64,000 nt of DNA from Sepioteuthis lessoniana (taxonomy: Eukaryota > Mollusca > Cephalopoda > Myopsida > Loliginidae): the NCBI GenBank assembly GCA_963585895.1, contig CAUZXS010004370.1, forward strand, positions 62,001-126,000. Reading direction: 5' to 3'. The position numbers and the translations under genes were made by a program. This document shows, one piece after another, positions 1 to 10,534 of this stretch (positions within the stretch are counted from its first letter, which is position 1; each line of letters begins with the position of its first letter). The notes beneath the pieces are model-generated. The model saw only the letters and a list, made by a program, of their open reading frames with translations. It was not told where the DNA came from and searched no databases.

Positions 1-365
1 TTTGCAAAATTGTTGACTCTGATGTCCCGGCTGACCACAAAGTAAAACTGAAAGAATGTGAAAAGAAGGATAAGTACCACGACCTTGCTTGGGAATTGAA
101 AAAAAACATGGAACGTGAAGGTACCAATTATACCAATTGTGATTGATGCTTTTTGTACAGTAACTAAAGGATTATTAAAGGGACTGGAGGACTTGGAAGT
201 TGGCGGACGAGTGGAGACCATCCAAAGTACAGCATTATTGAGAACGGCCAGAATACTGAGAAGAGTCTTGGAGACTTGAGGAGACTTGCTGTCACTCAAA
301 CTCCAGTAAAAGACCATCAACTAAAACTGATGTGAAAAACTCTGATGAGTAAATAATAATAATAA
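1..365 (+). mobile_element. LINE 3' fragment (C-terminal end of a LINE ORF2), 5' end outside the window
   Basis: Forward translation gives a recognisable C-terminal LINE ORF2 tail: VPADHKVKLKECEKKDKYHD, then TKGLLKGLEDLEVGGRVETI and ALLRTARILRRVLET. This block follows the RT domain in a LINE group common in molluscs and other invertebrates. At least two frame interruptions and several stops are visible, so it is dead. It ends in a TAA/AAT-rich tail near 348-365, as expected of a LINE 3' end. The next entry repeats the same region. Confidence 0.6.
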
Positions 366-1015
366 CACAATAAGGATCGACTATGTTAAAGCAAAAATCA
401 ACAAGATACAGCAAAATGGCAAGTGTAGTTTATGTGGTGAAAGAGACGAAGCGATTAATCATATAATAAACGAATATAGTAAATTAGCACAAAAAGAGTA
501 TAAATCCAGACCAGACAAGGTTAAGTAATCCACTGGGAACAGTGCAAAAAAATTAATTTGACCGTACGAACAAGTGGCATCGGCACAACTCGGAATCCGT
601 CCTTGAGAATGAGACATACAAATTTCTCTAGGATTTTCCGATACAAACTGACCCCCTAATTTCGACCAGACAACCAGACCAAGTGATAGTCAGCAAAAAA
701 AAAAAAAAAAAAAAAAAAGAACCTGCCGGGAGACCTCAAAGTAAAAATAAAAGAAAGCTAAAAGAGAGATAGTTCAGAGAAAGGAAACAAAAAAAAAAAT
801 GGAACAAGATGGTGACGGTGATATCAAAAGGACTGGAAGACTTGGAAATAAGAGAAATAGTAGATACTTTCCAGATTACACTATTTTTAAGATCAAACAG
901 AATACTAAAAATATCCTTAGAGACTTGAGGAGACTTGCTGTCACTCAAACTCCTCTGAGAAAGCATCAACTAACGCTGGTGTAAAAGGAAAAACAAACTA
1001 TCGAACTAGTAAATG
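366..1015 (+). mobile_element. Second, longer 3' fragment of the same LINE in tandem
   Basis: It starts further upstream in the same ORF: RIDYVKAKINKIQQNGKCSL with a CxxC...H zinc-finger-like segment (CSLCGERDEAINHII), then a degraded stretch. A poly-A run at about 695-719 interrupts it. It then reaches the DLRRLAVTQTPLRKHQL end that also closes the previous fragment. Stops are frequent. Two head-to-tail fragments of the same 3' end suggest two 5'-truncated insertions close together. Confidence 0.55.
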
Positions 1016-1479
1016 ATAATTACTGAGTATCTTTTTTGATGTGCAACATTTCAGAATTAAATAGTTTGACTTTTCATTTATTTACTAAGATATCTTAAAT
1101 TGTCATCAAGATTCTTAGAATGGGTGGTTAATTGGTTTCTTGTGACATCAGGAAAATATTTCAGACTGCAGTTATTCTGAAAATCAGCGGTTTGTCATGA
1201 GGAATACAATTAAATAGTCACAACTCATATATTTTACGGGATATTTAAGAATTGGTAGGACATGAGCATCTTCTTTCGGGCAGACAGAATGATTCTTAAA
1301 AGAAAATATACAAAAGTTTTCCTTCTTCATTAGCGGTATTCATAGTGTAATAGAAATCTTCGTAGAAAATGTACACACGGAGATTCAAGTTCAAATCCTG
1401 ATCGTTACTGTTCGCATTTCAAACAGCGCTAAAACGCTGGGGAAATGCATGAATTTGTCCGTTTTTATGGCTTTCTTCT

Positions 1480-1687
1480 TTCCTTTTTTTTTTCTCTCCT
1501 CTTTACTTTCTTTCTTTTTTCTTCCTTCCTTTTTTTTCTTTCTCCCTCCTTTTTTATTCCCTTCTTTTCTTTTCTTTTTTTTTTTTACTTTTTTCTTTTC
1601 TCTCGCCCCCTTCATATTAGCTTTGGGTTACATAGTACCACTAATGTTCTAAATTTGATTATTTCTACCCTAATTTTCTTCTTCATT

Positions 1688-1720
<33 letters not shown>

Positions 1721-1725
1721 AAATC
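1480..1725. repeat. Polypyrimidine tract with (TTTC)n microsatellite
   Basis: The stretch is almost all C and T, ending in a clean TTTC array at about 1684-1722. Open frames across it are low-complexity artefacts. Confidence 0.9.
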
Positions 1726-1868
1726 TTAATTCGTTTTAATCTATCGATCAATTTTTAAGATGTTATACTTTTCAGTTTTGGCTTCTTTCATATGTGACAT
1801 ATCAATCTTCCTGGGTTATTTAATGCCGAATCCATTTTTTTTAAAGAACCATAATGTTACTATTTAAC

Positions 1869-1990
1869 CATGGGTGGTGTAAGGTTTAGCAAGCGAGACT
1901 AGCAAACCTTCACAATTGAGTTCGAGTCTTATTAGATGCCTCATTAATGATGGCCTTGTGCCGCATCTAAGCAAAAAAAGGTTAGTAAAT
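1869..1990 (+). mobile_element. SINE-D (tRNA-derived) inserted in SINE-A
   Basis: The tRNA-like head has a box A-like TAAGGTTTAGC and a box B-like GAGTTCGAGTC. The body reads CCTTGTGCCGCATCTAAGC and an A-run. ACTATTTAACC before it recurs as AACTATTTAACCC after it, a plausible target-site duplication. Confidence 0.6.
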
Positions 1991-2006
1991 TACAACTATT
2001 TAACCC

Positions 2007-2184
2007 GGGGGAGAGGCAAATGTTTTGGTGGGCGGGCCGCATCACAGGGTTATGAATTATCAAAAGGTTACATCTTTTAAAATCAAAAGAATTTAGTCTC
2101 GACTCAAGTGCAAGTGTTTATTTTTTTAGAGGTTCCTGAAGGCCGCACAGAACGGCGCAGTGGGCCGCGGTTGGCCCACCCCTG
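2007..2184. mobile_element. Non-autonomous hAT-type DNA transposon in SINE-A
   Basis: The ends resemble hAT terminal inverted repeats: GTGGGCGGGCCGCATCAC on the left and GGGCCGCGGTTGGCCCACCC followed by CTG on the right. TTTAACCC (1999-2006) and TATAACCC (2186-2193) look like an 8-bp target duplication with one change, the hAT length. About 180 bp, no coding capacity. Confidence 0.6.
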
Positions 2185-2339
2185 ATATAACCCATAGCTG
2201 ACGCAATATGGGGTTCATACCTTTCCCAAGAGTATAAGTCTGAAAATGAACGTCATAGCATGCCTGGAGTTTGAACTAGTTTATTACGATATTGCTGTTC
2301 AGTACGTTAAGCTTGACGCCACAGAGACTTTGCACTTGT

Positions 2340-2842
2340 TATTCTTTTATTTTAGGCTTTAAAATTGTTTGCGCCATCTTCATAAAGTAGATTGTAGACA
2401 AGACGATGAAATAAATTTTCTATTGTTTTGCTTTCTTTTTTCTTTTTTTCTTTTTTTGCGTTCGACTTTCTTGTAAATTAAAAAAGATCATTTATCATTT
2501 GATGTGTGACCTTCTCTAATGATGAAGAAGTGGAAGAAAGATAGTAGGGCAGGCAGGGGGTGGAGAAAAAGTGGGAAGGGAAGAAAATCAAAGCGAGGCA
2601 AAAAAATAGAGTGTAAGGAAAAACAAGAAAAGAAAGAGGAATAAAGAGAAGATAAAAAGAAACTAACAAGTATATTGTAGGGGTAGGGTGCGGTAATAGA
2701 AAAATAAACAATTAGATACCAGTAACGATAATTAGATTTTTAAAAAATGAGTGCCCTAGGGGTGACGTTAAAACTACATCCGATGTTGAGACTTAATTTC
2801 TAGAGCTTTGAGTAGCATGAAGTATACCTCCGTTTCCATTGC
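2340..2842. other. No gene seen; AT-rich and purine-rich spacer
   Basis: Poly-T and purine runs with no repeat family or coding pattern I recognise. The reverse-strand open frame near 2478-2711 is low complexity. Confidence 0.6.
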
Positions 2843-2905
2843 GTCCAGGTCTGTTCAGGAGAGATAGGGCCTGTTACGATCCTATTTATGAATAAAATAG
2901 ACCTG
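2843..2905 (-). mobile_element. Module C fragment
   Basis: CCAGGTCTGTTCAGGAGAG, GATAGGGCCTGT and CCTATTTATGAATAAAATAG match the module C core (GATAGGGTCC, CTATGGGTCAAATAG). Confidence 0.45.
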
Positions 2906-2931
2906 CTTTAAAATTATTCGCATTCGCTTTG

Positions 2932-3150
2932 GTTTCTGTGTTTACTGGCATATCAACCTTTATAGGTTATTCAAGGAAGAAGAACAGTAGTGATACTATT
3001 TAACCTATAGCCGAGAGGATAAAGTGTTTCATACCTTTCCCAAGTGTATTTCTCCAAAAGTGAGCGGAATAGTGTGACTGGAGTTCGCACTCGCTTACAA
3101 CGATTCCGTAGTTCATCACTTTAACCATTACACCACGAAGACACCCAACC
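2932..3150 (-). mobile_element. SINE-A, near full length
   Basis: Read from the plus strand: tail GGCATATCAACC, middle CATACCTTTCCCAAG, box B complement GGAGTTCGCACTCGC and head complement ACCATTACACCACGAAGACA. The order and spacing match the other SINE-A copies. Confidence 0.8.
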
Positions 3151-3390
3151 TATTTACTGTCGATAAGACCGTGTGCAAAAAAAAATCTCTTAAACTATTA
3201 CACAAAATATAAATATTAACGTAATTCCCTAACCTCAAAGTATAAAATAACCCTAGATAGGTTGACATGCCGTTAAAATCAATGATGGACAACCATGAAT
3301 GAGAGGTAAAAAATAGAAGAAATTAGGAAAAAAATATAAAAAGGGAATACAAAAAAGTGTCTTGTCGTGAGAAAAGAAATAGATTATTGT

Positions 3391-3640
3391 ACTTTATAGT
3401 GTTCACCAATGGTCCAGGAGACCAGGGTTCAATCGCAAGTCTAGTCATACCAAAGACTCAAAAAATGGTACTTGATGTCATCTTGCTTAACACTCAGCAT
3501 TATAAGCATCAAGGGTAAAGTGGAGCAATCGAGGGAGTGGAGTAGCGCCCTCTCCTACACCTCGGTGTAGTATCTATTGAAAAGGGAGCCTTCGGGTCTC
3601 CCTCGACTAATGTCGCCAACTTTACTTACTATCTGTAAGT
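3391..3640 (+). mobile_element. SINE-B, near full length
   Basis: Box B-like GGGTTCAATCGC, then the family body: CATACCAAAGACTCAAAAAA, GCATTATAAG, AAAGTGGAGCAATC, CACCTCGGTGTAG, GCTCCC-type GGGAGCCTTCGGG and GTCGCCAACTTTACTTAC. At least six comparable copies lie in the window. Confidence 0.8.
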
Positions 3641-3736
3641 TGATCTTGTGGTAAGAAACCTCACCAGACTAGCAATTCAGTCACACCCATCAGTCCAATA
3701 CTATTCTCTTTGCTTTAAATAATGAAAATAATCACG

Positions 3737-3738
<2 letters not shown>

Positions 3739-3779
<41 letters not shown>
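3739..3779. repeat. (TC)n microsatellite
   Basis: About 20 uninterrupted TC dinucleotides. Confidence 0.95.
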
Positions 3780-3780
<1 letters not shown>

Positions 3781-4165
3781 TGTTTCTATTTTTATTGCTA
3801 GCCAACGCTGACGACCTAAGGTCAGTGGATAGAAGAACGTGACACCACTTCAGTAGGGTCAAGTGGGACTTCAGTTCGCCACACTTGTTGTCTCAATTTG
3901 CAGACCCAACAAGGAAAATGACGTCACTTTGAAAGTTACTCCTACCATCTCTGACTATCTCCATTCATAACAAATGACGGCTCTTTGTTAGAAGGATCAG
4001 TTTTCTTGTGTTTCTATTTTTTTCTTTAATTTTTGGTTTGTCTCGCTTTCTTTAAAATCGTCATCATGGCTGTTGCTGGCGCATTTTAATTGTAGAATTC
4101 GTGGGTGTCACACGAAAAACCATAATGACTACTATCGTAACTAACACCAATGTCTCTACCAGAAT

Positions 4166-4168
<3 letters not shown>

Positions 4169-4203
<35 letters not shown>
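4169..4203. repeat. (AT)n microsatellite
   Basis: A pure AT dinucleotide run just upstream of a foldback sequence. Confidence 0.95.
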
Positions 4204-4204
<1 letters not shown>

Positions 4205-4230
4205 CACATTTTTCTACATATATGTATATG

Positions 4231-4333
4231 TAGAATAATTTGACAAACAAAGTAGTCCAAAAATGATGAATTTATTATAATTCCCTTCTCAATAAATTCA
4301 TCACTTATGGATTACTCTGTCAAATTTTTCTAC
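4231..4333. repeat. Foldback sequence with about 45-bp arms (MITE-like)
   Basis: The left arm from TAGAATAATTTGACA to ATGATGAATTTATT is the imperfect reverse complement of the right arm from AATAAATTCATCAC to TGTCAAATTTTTCTA. A loop of about 14 bp (ATAATTCCCTTCTC) separates them. It lies between AT-rich microsatellites. Confidence 0.75.
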
Positions 4334-4654
4334 ATATATATTCATACATATATATATATACATAATTATTGTAAATACATTAATGTTAGTTGCGATAGTG
4401 TTAGCAGTCATAATTTATTATTATCATTAGTAGTAGTAGTAGCTGTTGTCATTATTATTCTAATTATTATTATATACAGAGAGAGAGGGGGGTGATTGAA
4501 AGACAGAGATACAAAAATGCTTCAGTAAGACCAACAATTAACCTCTAAAAAACGTTCTGTGTTTTCGTTGATTCATTGATTGGAATGGAACGTCAACTTG
4601 TCGGAGGTTATTTTATGCCTAAAGTTTCGAGAATAGTATACCTTGTACATCTTT

Positions 4655-4990
4655 TGTATAGGTTGGTTGGTTCGGTTTTATGCCATATCAACCATTATAA
4701 GTTATTAAATGTCATTTCCCATTAATACATATGTATTGACATATGATTTGTAAACACATTTTCGTGATAGCATTTATAAACGAACCATAGCTCATTTTTT
4801 TTTTGCATACAGCAAAATGGTTTCAATTATTGCTATATAAAAGTCACAATTTAACATCAGTCAGGTATAGGCTTTCTCAATATACATGGGACCTATGTAA
4901 CTGCTAATAAATGTACAAATAATAATGTTGTGTTCTTTTTTGTTCCAGATTTGAATATACTATACTATAACAACTGTTAAGCCTTGATTA
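4655..4990 (+). mobile_element. Module C, tail-proximal part
   Basis: Starts with repeated GGTT and TTTTATGCCATATCAACC (the reverse complement of the shared tail). It continues through TTTGTAAACACATTTTCGTG and AAACGAACCATAGCTCAT, the order seen at 11930 and 14110. The end toward the LTR element is unclear. Confidence 0.55.
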
Positions 4991-4991
4991 C

Positions 4992-6083
4992 TGTTGTGGC
5001 CCCGTAAAGGGTCACTAATGAAAACGCAAACACCGATATTAGATAACAGATTATATTACACAAGAAAGATAGAGTTATTGGATACACATTTTTCTAGTCT
5101 TAAAATAAGCAATAAAAACATACTTAAGAACATTCTAGAAATTTAGGATCAAAACCGCATTAGCATTTAAGTTACATTTTCATATTTTTCAACCAATCAG
5201 CTAAAAACATAGAATAGAACATTCTAGAAAAATAGGATCGGAAGTCAACTAACGGAAAATATTTAGGCTCGAAAATAAAATAGTAAAATACAAATCTGAT
5301 TGGTCAATAAATGTCTACGCGCCAAAATTTTAGGACGATTCTTTGATCCGCCTGTAGGATATAAATAACACAGAGTTAGGGAGCCATTCACACAGACTAA
5401 CACACAGACTTACACAAAGACTAAGACGAAGACAACACAACAAGCCACTAAGCCACTAAGCCACTAAAGCAGTAGCCGATACTATGTCCGGCAAATTCCT
5501 TTCCTTCCTCAACTAAAGTTCATGACCTATCTTCAAATGGCCGCGAATCACTTTCAAAAGAAAAACCCGACAACTTTCTTTCATCAACGCGACACGCTGT
5601 CGCCACAATCATAAAACCCGCTATGAACTTAATGTAATTAAGAACGACTTATTTACAGACCCCGTTAGCATTAACATACACACATCTTTAAACAAATTTA
5701 TTATCTTCTTGCCAAACTTTATTTTCCAAAAGGCCATTTACATATCATGTATTTTATTTGTTTTCATATTCTGTTATATGCATATTAAATTGTTTGTTGT
5801 TTAATGTTCCTTGTGTTCTATTCCATTTCTTTCACGCGATTGTAAAGTTTTGTGTTGTATTTGTGGTGGGAATAATATCGAGAGCAATACCCGTAAAGTA
5901 CGAACGCACATCTACTGAAATAACCAAATTACATACAACCTCCACAAAGTTACATAGAAAAGGTAGGAAGTCTCGTATAGTTCGGATAACACCGATATTG
6001 ATCAGCCTCTCTGGCAGCGAAATCTCTCTGTACTAATAACGACGAGAAGAGTCCATTATGATGAGATAGGTAAGGCACCTACA
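4992..6083 (-). repeat. 3' LTR of the Gypsy fossil (left copy)
   Basis: On the plus strand it runs from TGTTGTGGCCCC to GGCACCTACA, the TG...CA ends typical of LTRs. Its two outer parts match the right-hand copy (ACACCGATATTAGATAACAG at one end, CCTCTCTGGCA and TCCATTATG at the other). It is much longer than the right copy. Confidence 0.8.
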
Positions 6084-6085
6084 AT

Positions 6086-6102
6086 ACCCCTCCTCCAAGC
6101 CT
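6086..6102 (-). other. Polypurine tract of the Gypsy fossil
   Basis: On the minus strand the bases just before the 3' LTR read CTTGGAGGAGGGGTA, a purine run in the position where plus-strand synthesis primes in LTR elements. Confidence 0.55.
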
Positions 6103-7560
6103 TTTACTTCGTAAAAGTGCTGTTAATATCTTTTCTTTTTGGGTCGATCATCAACGGGTCGTTGAATTTCCTTTTTTCCCTGACCGACGCATTTCAGGTG
6201 TTTTGTCACTGCAAATATAATTCCCAAGGCCTACTTTTCAATCAGGGAATAATGCTTTTCGGCCGGAAGAAGGGTTCTAGATGACTAGGCTATTGGCATT
6301 TTTGTCCCATCGGGCATTTTATGTAGGATACACGAACCAATCCCATATGAGCTGGCATCGCTTGCGACAATAATCTCCAGTTTTGGGTCATAGTGCGTGA
6401 GAAAAAGATCAGATGTTAAAGCCTTTTTAATCAGATCAAATGCTGTTTAACATTCGGGCGTCCATCTCCACTTTTTATCTTTTTTTAGTAGTTCGTTTAG
6501 CAGGGCGCGGATATCGTGCAAATTTTTTATGAAACTTTGATAGTAGTTTGCAAGTCCAAGGAAGCTCAGGGGTGGGCATATCCTTTATAGCTGTAGCCCT
6601 TTCGGGGTTGGGACGTCTCCCATCTTTGTCAATGATATGTCCTAGATATTTGATTTTGTTCATACAGAAATCGCATTTTGCTTCCTTTCCATTGAACCCA
6701 AATTCCCATATCTGTGCGAAAACCTTGTTTAGATGTTTTCTGTGTAGCGCCTTCGTTTTACTACTAATTACAATATCATTAAGGTAAGCGAAAGTGAAGT
6801 CAAAGCCGCCCAGCATGGTGTCCATCACCAGTTGGAAGATATCCGGTGCGACTTTTATTCCAAAAACTAGTCTGCCAAATTTGTACAGCCCTCTGTGAGT
6901 GTTAATACAGAGTAGTTTAGAGCTATTTTCTTAAACTGGAATATGGAAATAGGCCTCGCTCAAGTCAGTTTTTGAAAAGACTTTTTCTCCATTTAATTTA
7001 TTAAAAACCTCTTCTGGGCTGAGGAGTGGATCGTGGTAATCCTTGAGTGCAGCGTTCAATCATGTAGAAAAATCTGCGCATACCCGGATTTCCTTAGATT
7101 TTTTTCTTATATATACCGTTGGAGCAGCCTATTCGCTGAGTTCCACTTTCGATAATATGCCCATATTCACTAATCGGTCGAGCTCTTTATTTATTTCTTC
7201 AGTCGCGGCGAATGGTACGTTTCGCTTCTTTCTAAAAATGGAGCGTGTATTTTCCTTCAGTTCAAATTTTACCTTAATTTTAGTACATTTGCCAAGACCA
7301 GCTGAAAATACTTCGGGGAAACTACCTTTTAGATCCATCTTAATTTTTTCAGCTTCGGTCGTAATGCATTCTACTTTTTGGCAAAACGTATCAATTGGTT
7401 GATCCCAGAGATTAAATTTCTGAAACCAGTCCGACCCAAACAAATTTTCTGTGTTCTTCAGTACGAAGACGTTTAGTTTTTTGGTTATACCATTTAGTGA
7501 TACTGGGATAATTATTTCGCCTTCAAATTTTATTTTGTTACCGTTCACGTCATCTTGCTT
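6103..7560 (-). pseudogene. pol remnant (protease end, RT, start of RNase H) of the Gypsy fossil
   Basis: Recognisable pieces in order on the minus strand: a protease end (NLFGSDWFQKFNLWDQPI); the protease-RT link typical of Mag-like elements (FPEVFSAGLGKCTKIKVKFE, FRKKRNVPFAA, NKELDRLVNMGIL); an RT catalytic region with FTFAYLNDIVISS followed by KYLGHIIDKDGRRPNPE; and an RNase H start (IIVASDASSYGIGSCILHKM). The frames are broken and not functional. No integrase is seen before the LTR. Confidence 0.8.
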
Positions 7561-7712
7561 GTCATCTTTATTATCGACAGATCAGAGCCAGAGTCTAACT
7601 GAAATCTTACTGACTTATTTAGTACTTTGACTGTTATGTATTCACGAACAACTTTGTCTGACTCGTCCTCGCTTTTTGTATGTCTGAGTCTGTTTTTAAT
7701 TATTTTTCAGTT

Positions 7713-8808
7713 TCAACACTGTGAGCCCTTATGTCCGAATTTATCGCAGTTTTGACATTTTTTTGTACGATAGGAACAGTCCTTGGCCCAGTGCACTTTT
7801 CCACAGCGGAAGGATGCGCTGGGTGATTTTTTTTTTGTCACTAGTCTGCCTGTATTGAAATGTTGGGTAATCATATTTTTTCTCTCTTTTACCGGAGAGT
7901 ATGATTGGGATCTATGCTTGACTTTCCTTACGTAAGCAACACCAGACTCCTCGATATTTTTTGAGTCTTTTCTGACACTTACTATCTTCTGATAGTCTTC
8001 AGCCAGTCTTTGAAGTGTGATATCGGGTTTATTCTCTAATTTCGACAAAACTCTGCGTCTGATTTCCGCGTCTTTTGCCGACACTAGGCCTTGTGCGAAT
8101 ATCAGACATTTGAAGTTATCCGCTGACAATTCGCCTAGTTTAAAATTATTGCAGTTTTTATTGACGACCGAGACAAACCCTAAATAATCATTACTGTCCC
8201 TTTTTGTTAAGTTGAGACATTTCCATCTTTTGTGGAATAGAGACGTTTTAGAGATGAATAATTCTGACAGTAATTTAACTGTTTCTAAAAAGCCAAGATC
8301 GCAATTTTTTTTTTGGTAAGATATAATCTACGAACTTGATGTGTTCCACAGTTCCTAGCTTTCGTAGAAGTAGCCGGACTTTTTTTGCATCAGTTCAATC
8401 GGCACAGTCGGTAATATAGATATCTTCATATCTTCTGTAATATGCCTCAAATGTCTTATCCTCATCTGGTGCGTAGTAAAAGCTTTCGAGTGCCTTCCAC
8501 ACTGCATTTTGATTGAAGATAGTAGTATTATCTGTTGACTGGTTATTACTTAGACTTTTAAAAAGTGCTTCTTGTTGTTTTTGCAATTCAAGGAAGAACG
8601 GTTGTTGTTTTTCCTCGTTTTTATGTTGAGACTCCATTTGGAACTTCATCATTCGTGCAAACATTTCTTTAAGGTCTTCCATTTTTTTTAGACTTAAAAA
8701 AATTTTTCTATTCAAAAAAATCTTTCTTTTTTTTTCTTCAGTAAATATCCCCAGAAATGAAGAATAATTACTGCGTGTGTATGTATGTGTGTGTGTTTTG
8801 TACAACAC
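7713..8808 (-). pseudogene. gag remnant of the Gypsy fossil
   Basis: The 5' part carries FYYAPDEDKTFEAYYRRYED, a capsid-like segment seen in Mag-like gag. The 3' part carries two CCHC zinc knuckles (CGKVHWAKDC and CQNCDKFGHKGSQC with their flanking cysteines). A coiled, Gln-rich N-terminal segment precedes the capsid segment. Broken into several frames. Confidence 0.75.
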
Positions 8809-9130
8809 AAAACTGTAAGCGCCGAATTAAATATTTCTCTCTGAAGTTCGGGGAAGAAAGAAAAATATGAACATCACTTTTTGATTACGTGACAATCTTA
8901 CAGATTTTTTTTTAAATATCCGCTATTTGACACACTCCGTCGTTTGTGCAATTTGATACCTTGTAGTTGTATAACAAAAATCTTGTTCGGTTCGTTGTAT
9001 GCTGGAACTTTGTTGTAGATTCTTTAACAACTTATAGTTGTGTATCTCTTTGTTGTTGCGATGTATCTTCGCCAGTATGTTGTGTGATTAACCCCCTTTG
9101 CCTGTTGGAGAGTCCTTTTTTTTCGTTTGA

Positions 9131-9144
9131 GTTCCTCGTTGCCA
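9131..9144 (-). other. Primer-binding-like site of the Gypsy fossil
   Basis: Three bases inside the right LTR the minus strand reads TGGCAACGAGGAAC, resembling the TGGCGACGAGGA sites of Mag-type elements. The priming tRNA is inferred only. Confidence 0.5.
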
Positions 9145-9147
9145 GTA

Positions 9148-9364
9148 TGTTGTGGCCCCGGAAAGGGTTACTAATGAAAACGCAAACACCGATATTAGAT
9201 AACAGATCATATTCCACAAGAAAGATAGAGTTATATAGTAAAGGTAAGAAGTCTTGTACTGTTCGGATAACACCAATATTGATCTGCCTCTCTGGCAACG
9301 AAATCTCTCAGTACTAATAACGGTGAGAAAAGTCCATTATGGTGATATGAGTAAGGCTCCCACA
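9148..9364 (-). repeat. 5' LTR of the Gypsy fossil (right copy)
   Basis: Begins TGTTGTGGCCCC and ends GGCTCCCACA on the plus strand. It matches both outer parts of the left LTR but is about 0.2 kb against 1.1 kb. Confidence 0.75.
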
Positions 9365-9424
9365 ACCATTACAGTGCCTTGGACAAAATATTTTGGGTCA
9401 CTTATTTGGATACTAAATCATTCA

Positions 9425-9725
9425 AAATTCACCAGCCCCGGCTGACTGGGTTAAGCTGACATGGAGTTTCTTGTCTCAGTAATAAATCATTATCATGTTA
9501 ATGAGTAGCATCTATTTTAAGATACCCTGTACTACGACTCGAGGGCCAGAGTAGACCTGGGAGCGATGGTAATGAAGGGATATTCAGCATTCTCCAAAGT
9601 TCTAGTATTATTGGAGTCTTACCATCAGATTTTTTAGAATCATATCCAGAACACCTCTAGGCGAGGAGTCTTACCCCTCTGCAGTGATACAGCCGACTAG
9701 TCTGTTGTTGCGTGTAGTCGTTTCT
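9425..9725 (+). mobile_element. Module C core fragment
   Basis: CACCAGCCCCGGCTGACTGG, GAGGGCCAGAGTAGACCTGG, AATGAAGGGATATTC, CCATCAGATTTTTTAG and TCTTACCCCTCTGCAG follow the module C core order, ending at GACTAGTCTGTTGTTG. A T-run (9729-9752) follows. Confidence 0.65.
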
Positions 9726-9859
9726 TGAATTCTTTTTTTTTTTTTTTTTTTTTGCACACTGTAATATCAAGTATTTCTATCAAATAAAAATTCTAAACTG
9801 ATCTATTTGACCTATAGATCAAACCCTAACAGGAACTACCTCTTCAGGTCTAAGTGGAC

Positions 9860-10205
9860 ATTAGTAGACCAGTTCGCTTACCTCCGGCAGCAATATCTTA
9901 TCAACTGAAAGCAATATCAACATATGCATTAACTACTACTGTCAGGTTATTGCCCATATGAAAATTTTCCATCTGTAGCAACGTCACTACTATTGTATGA
10001 ATGCACCACGTGGACTCTAACGAAATGCTTGGAGATAAAGCTAGATGGGAACTACACACGAATGCTATGTGCTGTTCTGATCAAATCTTGGAAGCAGCAG
10101 CCCTCAAAACAGCAGCTGTACGGCTATTTACCCCCCATCTCACAAACCCACCAAGTAAGACGAGGGAGACATGCTGGGCACTGCTGGAAAAGTTCCTTTT
10201 TATTT
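9860..10205 (+). mobile_element. RTE-like LINE, C-terminal RT fragment
   Basis: Translation gives ECTTWTLTKCLEIKLDGNYT, then the LYGYLPPISQTHQVRRGRHA block shared with the other LINE copies (TWTLTKRLEKKLDGNYTRML, YGHLPPI, RRTRHAGH). It is truncated at both ends: it lacks the YADD part and the TGA tail. A short module C piece (9800-9858) precedes it. Confidence 0.7.
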
Positions 10206-10382
10206 GCTCATCTTTCTGAATAGTTCTCTTTCACTGATTGGAATTGAAAACTTCGCAGATTAAGTGATGTTCAAATGCTTCAGTGGCAATTGTCTGAGAA
10301 ATGTCTCGCGTTTGTTTGTCATCTTTGTTTAGATGTTTCTATTGTTAATATTACTGATATCCTATTCTAACTCTATTCCTAA

Positions 10383-10497
10383 AGGAGGAGTCCTTGTGGC
10401 GTAATGGCTAAAGTGATGGACTCCAGTTGGGCTATAAAGTTCGCTTTCAGACTTTAGGAAAGGTACGATCCTGTAGGGAATAAATAAATAAATAAAT
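10383..10497 (+). mobile_element. SINE-A, 3'-truncated head
   Basis: Head GGAGTCCTTGTGGCGTAATG, GGCTAAAGTGATGGACTCC and AGTTCGCTTTCAGAC match the tRNA-like part of SINE-A. It ends in (AATA)n at 10478-10497 rather than the usual tail, so it may be a processed short copy. Confidence 0.6.
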
Positions 10498-10534
10498 AAT
10501 TAAATTGAGTTGAATAAAAATAATTATTAAAATA

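Larger units (their letters stand above)
1796..2330 (-). mobile_element. SINE-A copy broken by two nested insertions
   Basis: Three separated blocks fit one minus-strand SINE-A. The tail side lies at 1796-1868 (CATATCAATC, GGGTTATTTAATGCC, TACTATTTAACC). A stub follows at about 1991-2006, and the rest at 2186-2330 (AACCCATAGCTG, CATACCTTTCCCAAG, then a degraded box B and head). A SINE-D and a hAT-type element fill the gaps. Confidence 0.65.
4992..9364 (-). mobile_element. Degraded LTR retrotransposon, Gypsy/Metaviridae, Mag-like
   Basis: A fossil on the minus strand. It has two matching LTRs, a primer-binding-like site beside the right LTR, a gag region, a protease/RT region, the start of RNase H and a purine tract beside the left LTR. 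No integrase is recognisable. The reading frame is broken in roughly ten or more places. The aligned LTR parts differ at around one position in ten by eye, so this is an old insertion. The Mag-like call rests on two CCHC knuckles in gag and the RT-start pattern. I see no clean target-site duplication. Confidence 0.85.

Noticed and set aside
5355-5470. GATATAAATAACACAG as a plus-strand promoter
   Set aside because: It lies inside the left LTR of a minus-strand element, so its orientation does not match element transcription. Not enough evidence for an antisense promoter.
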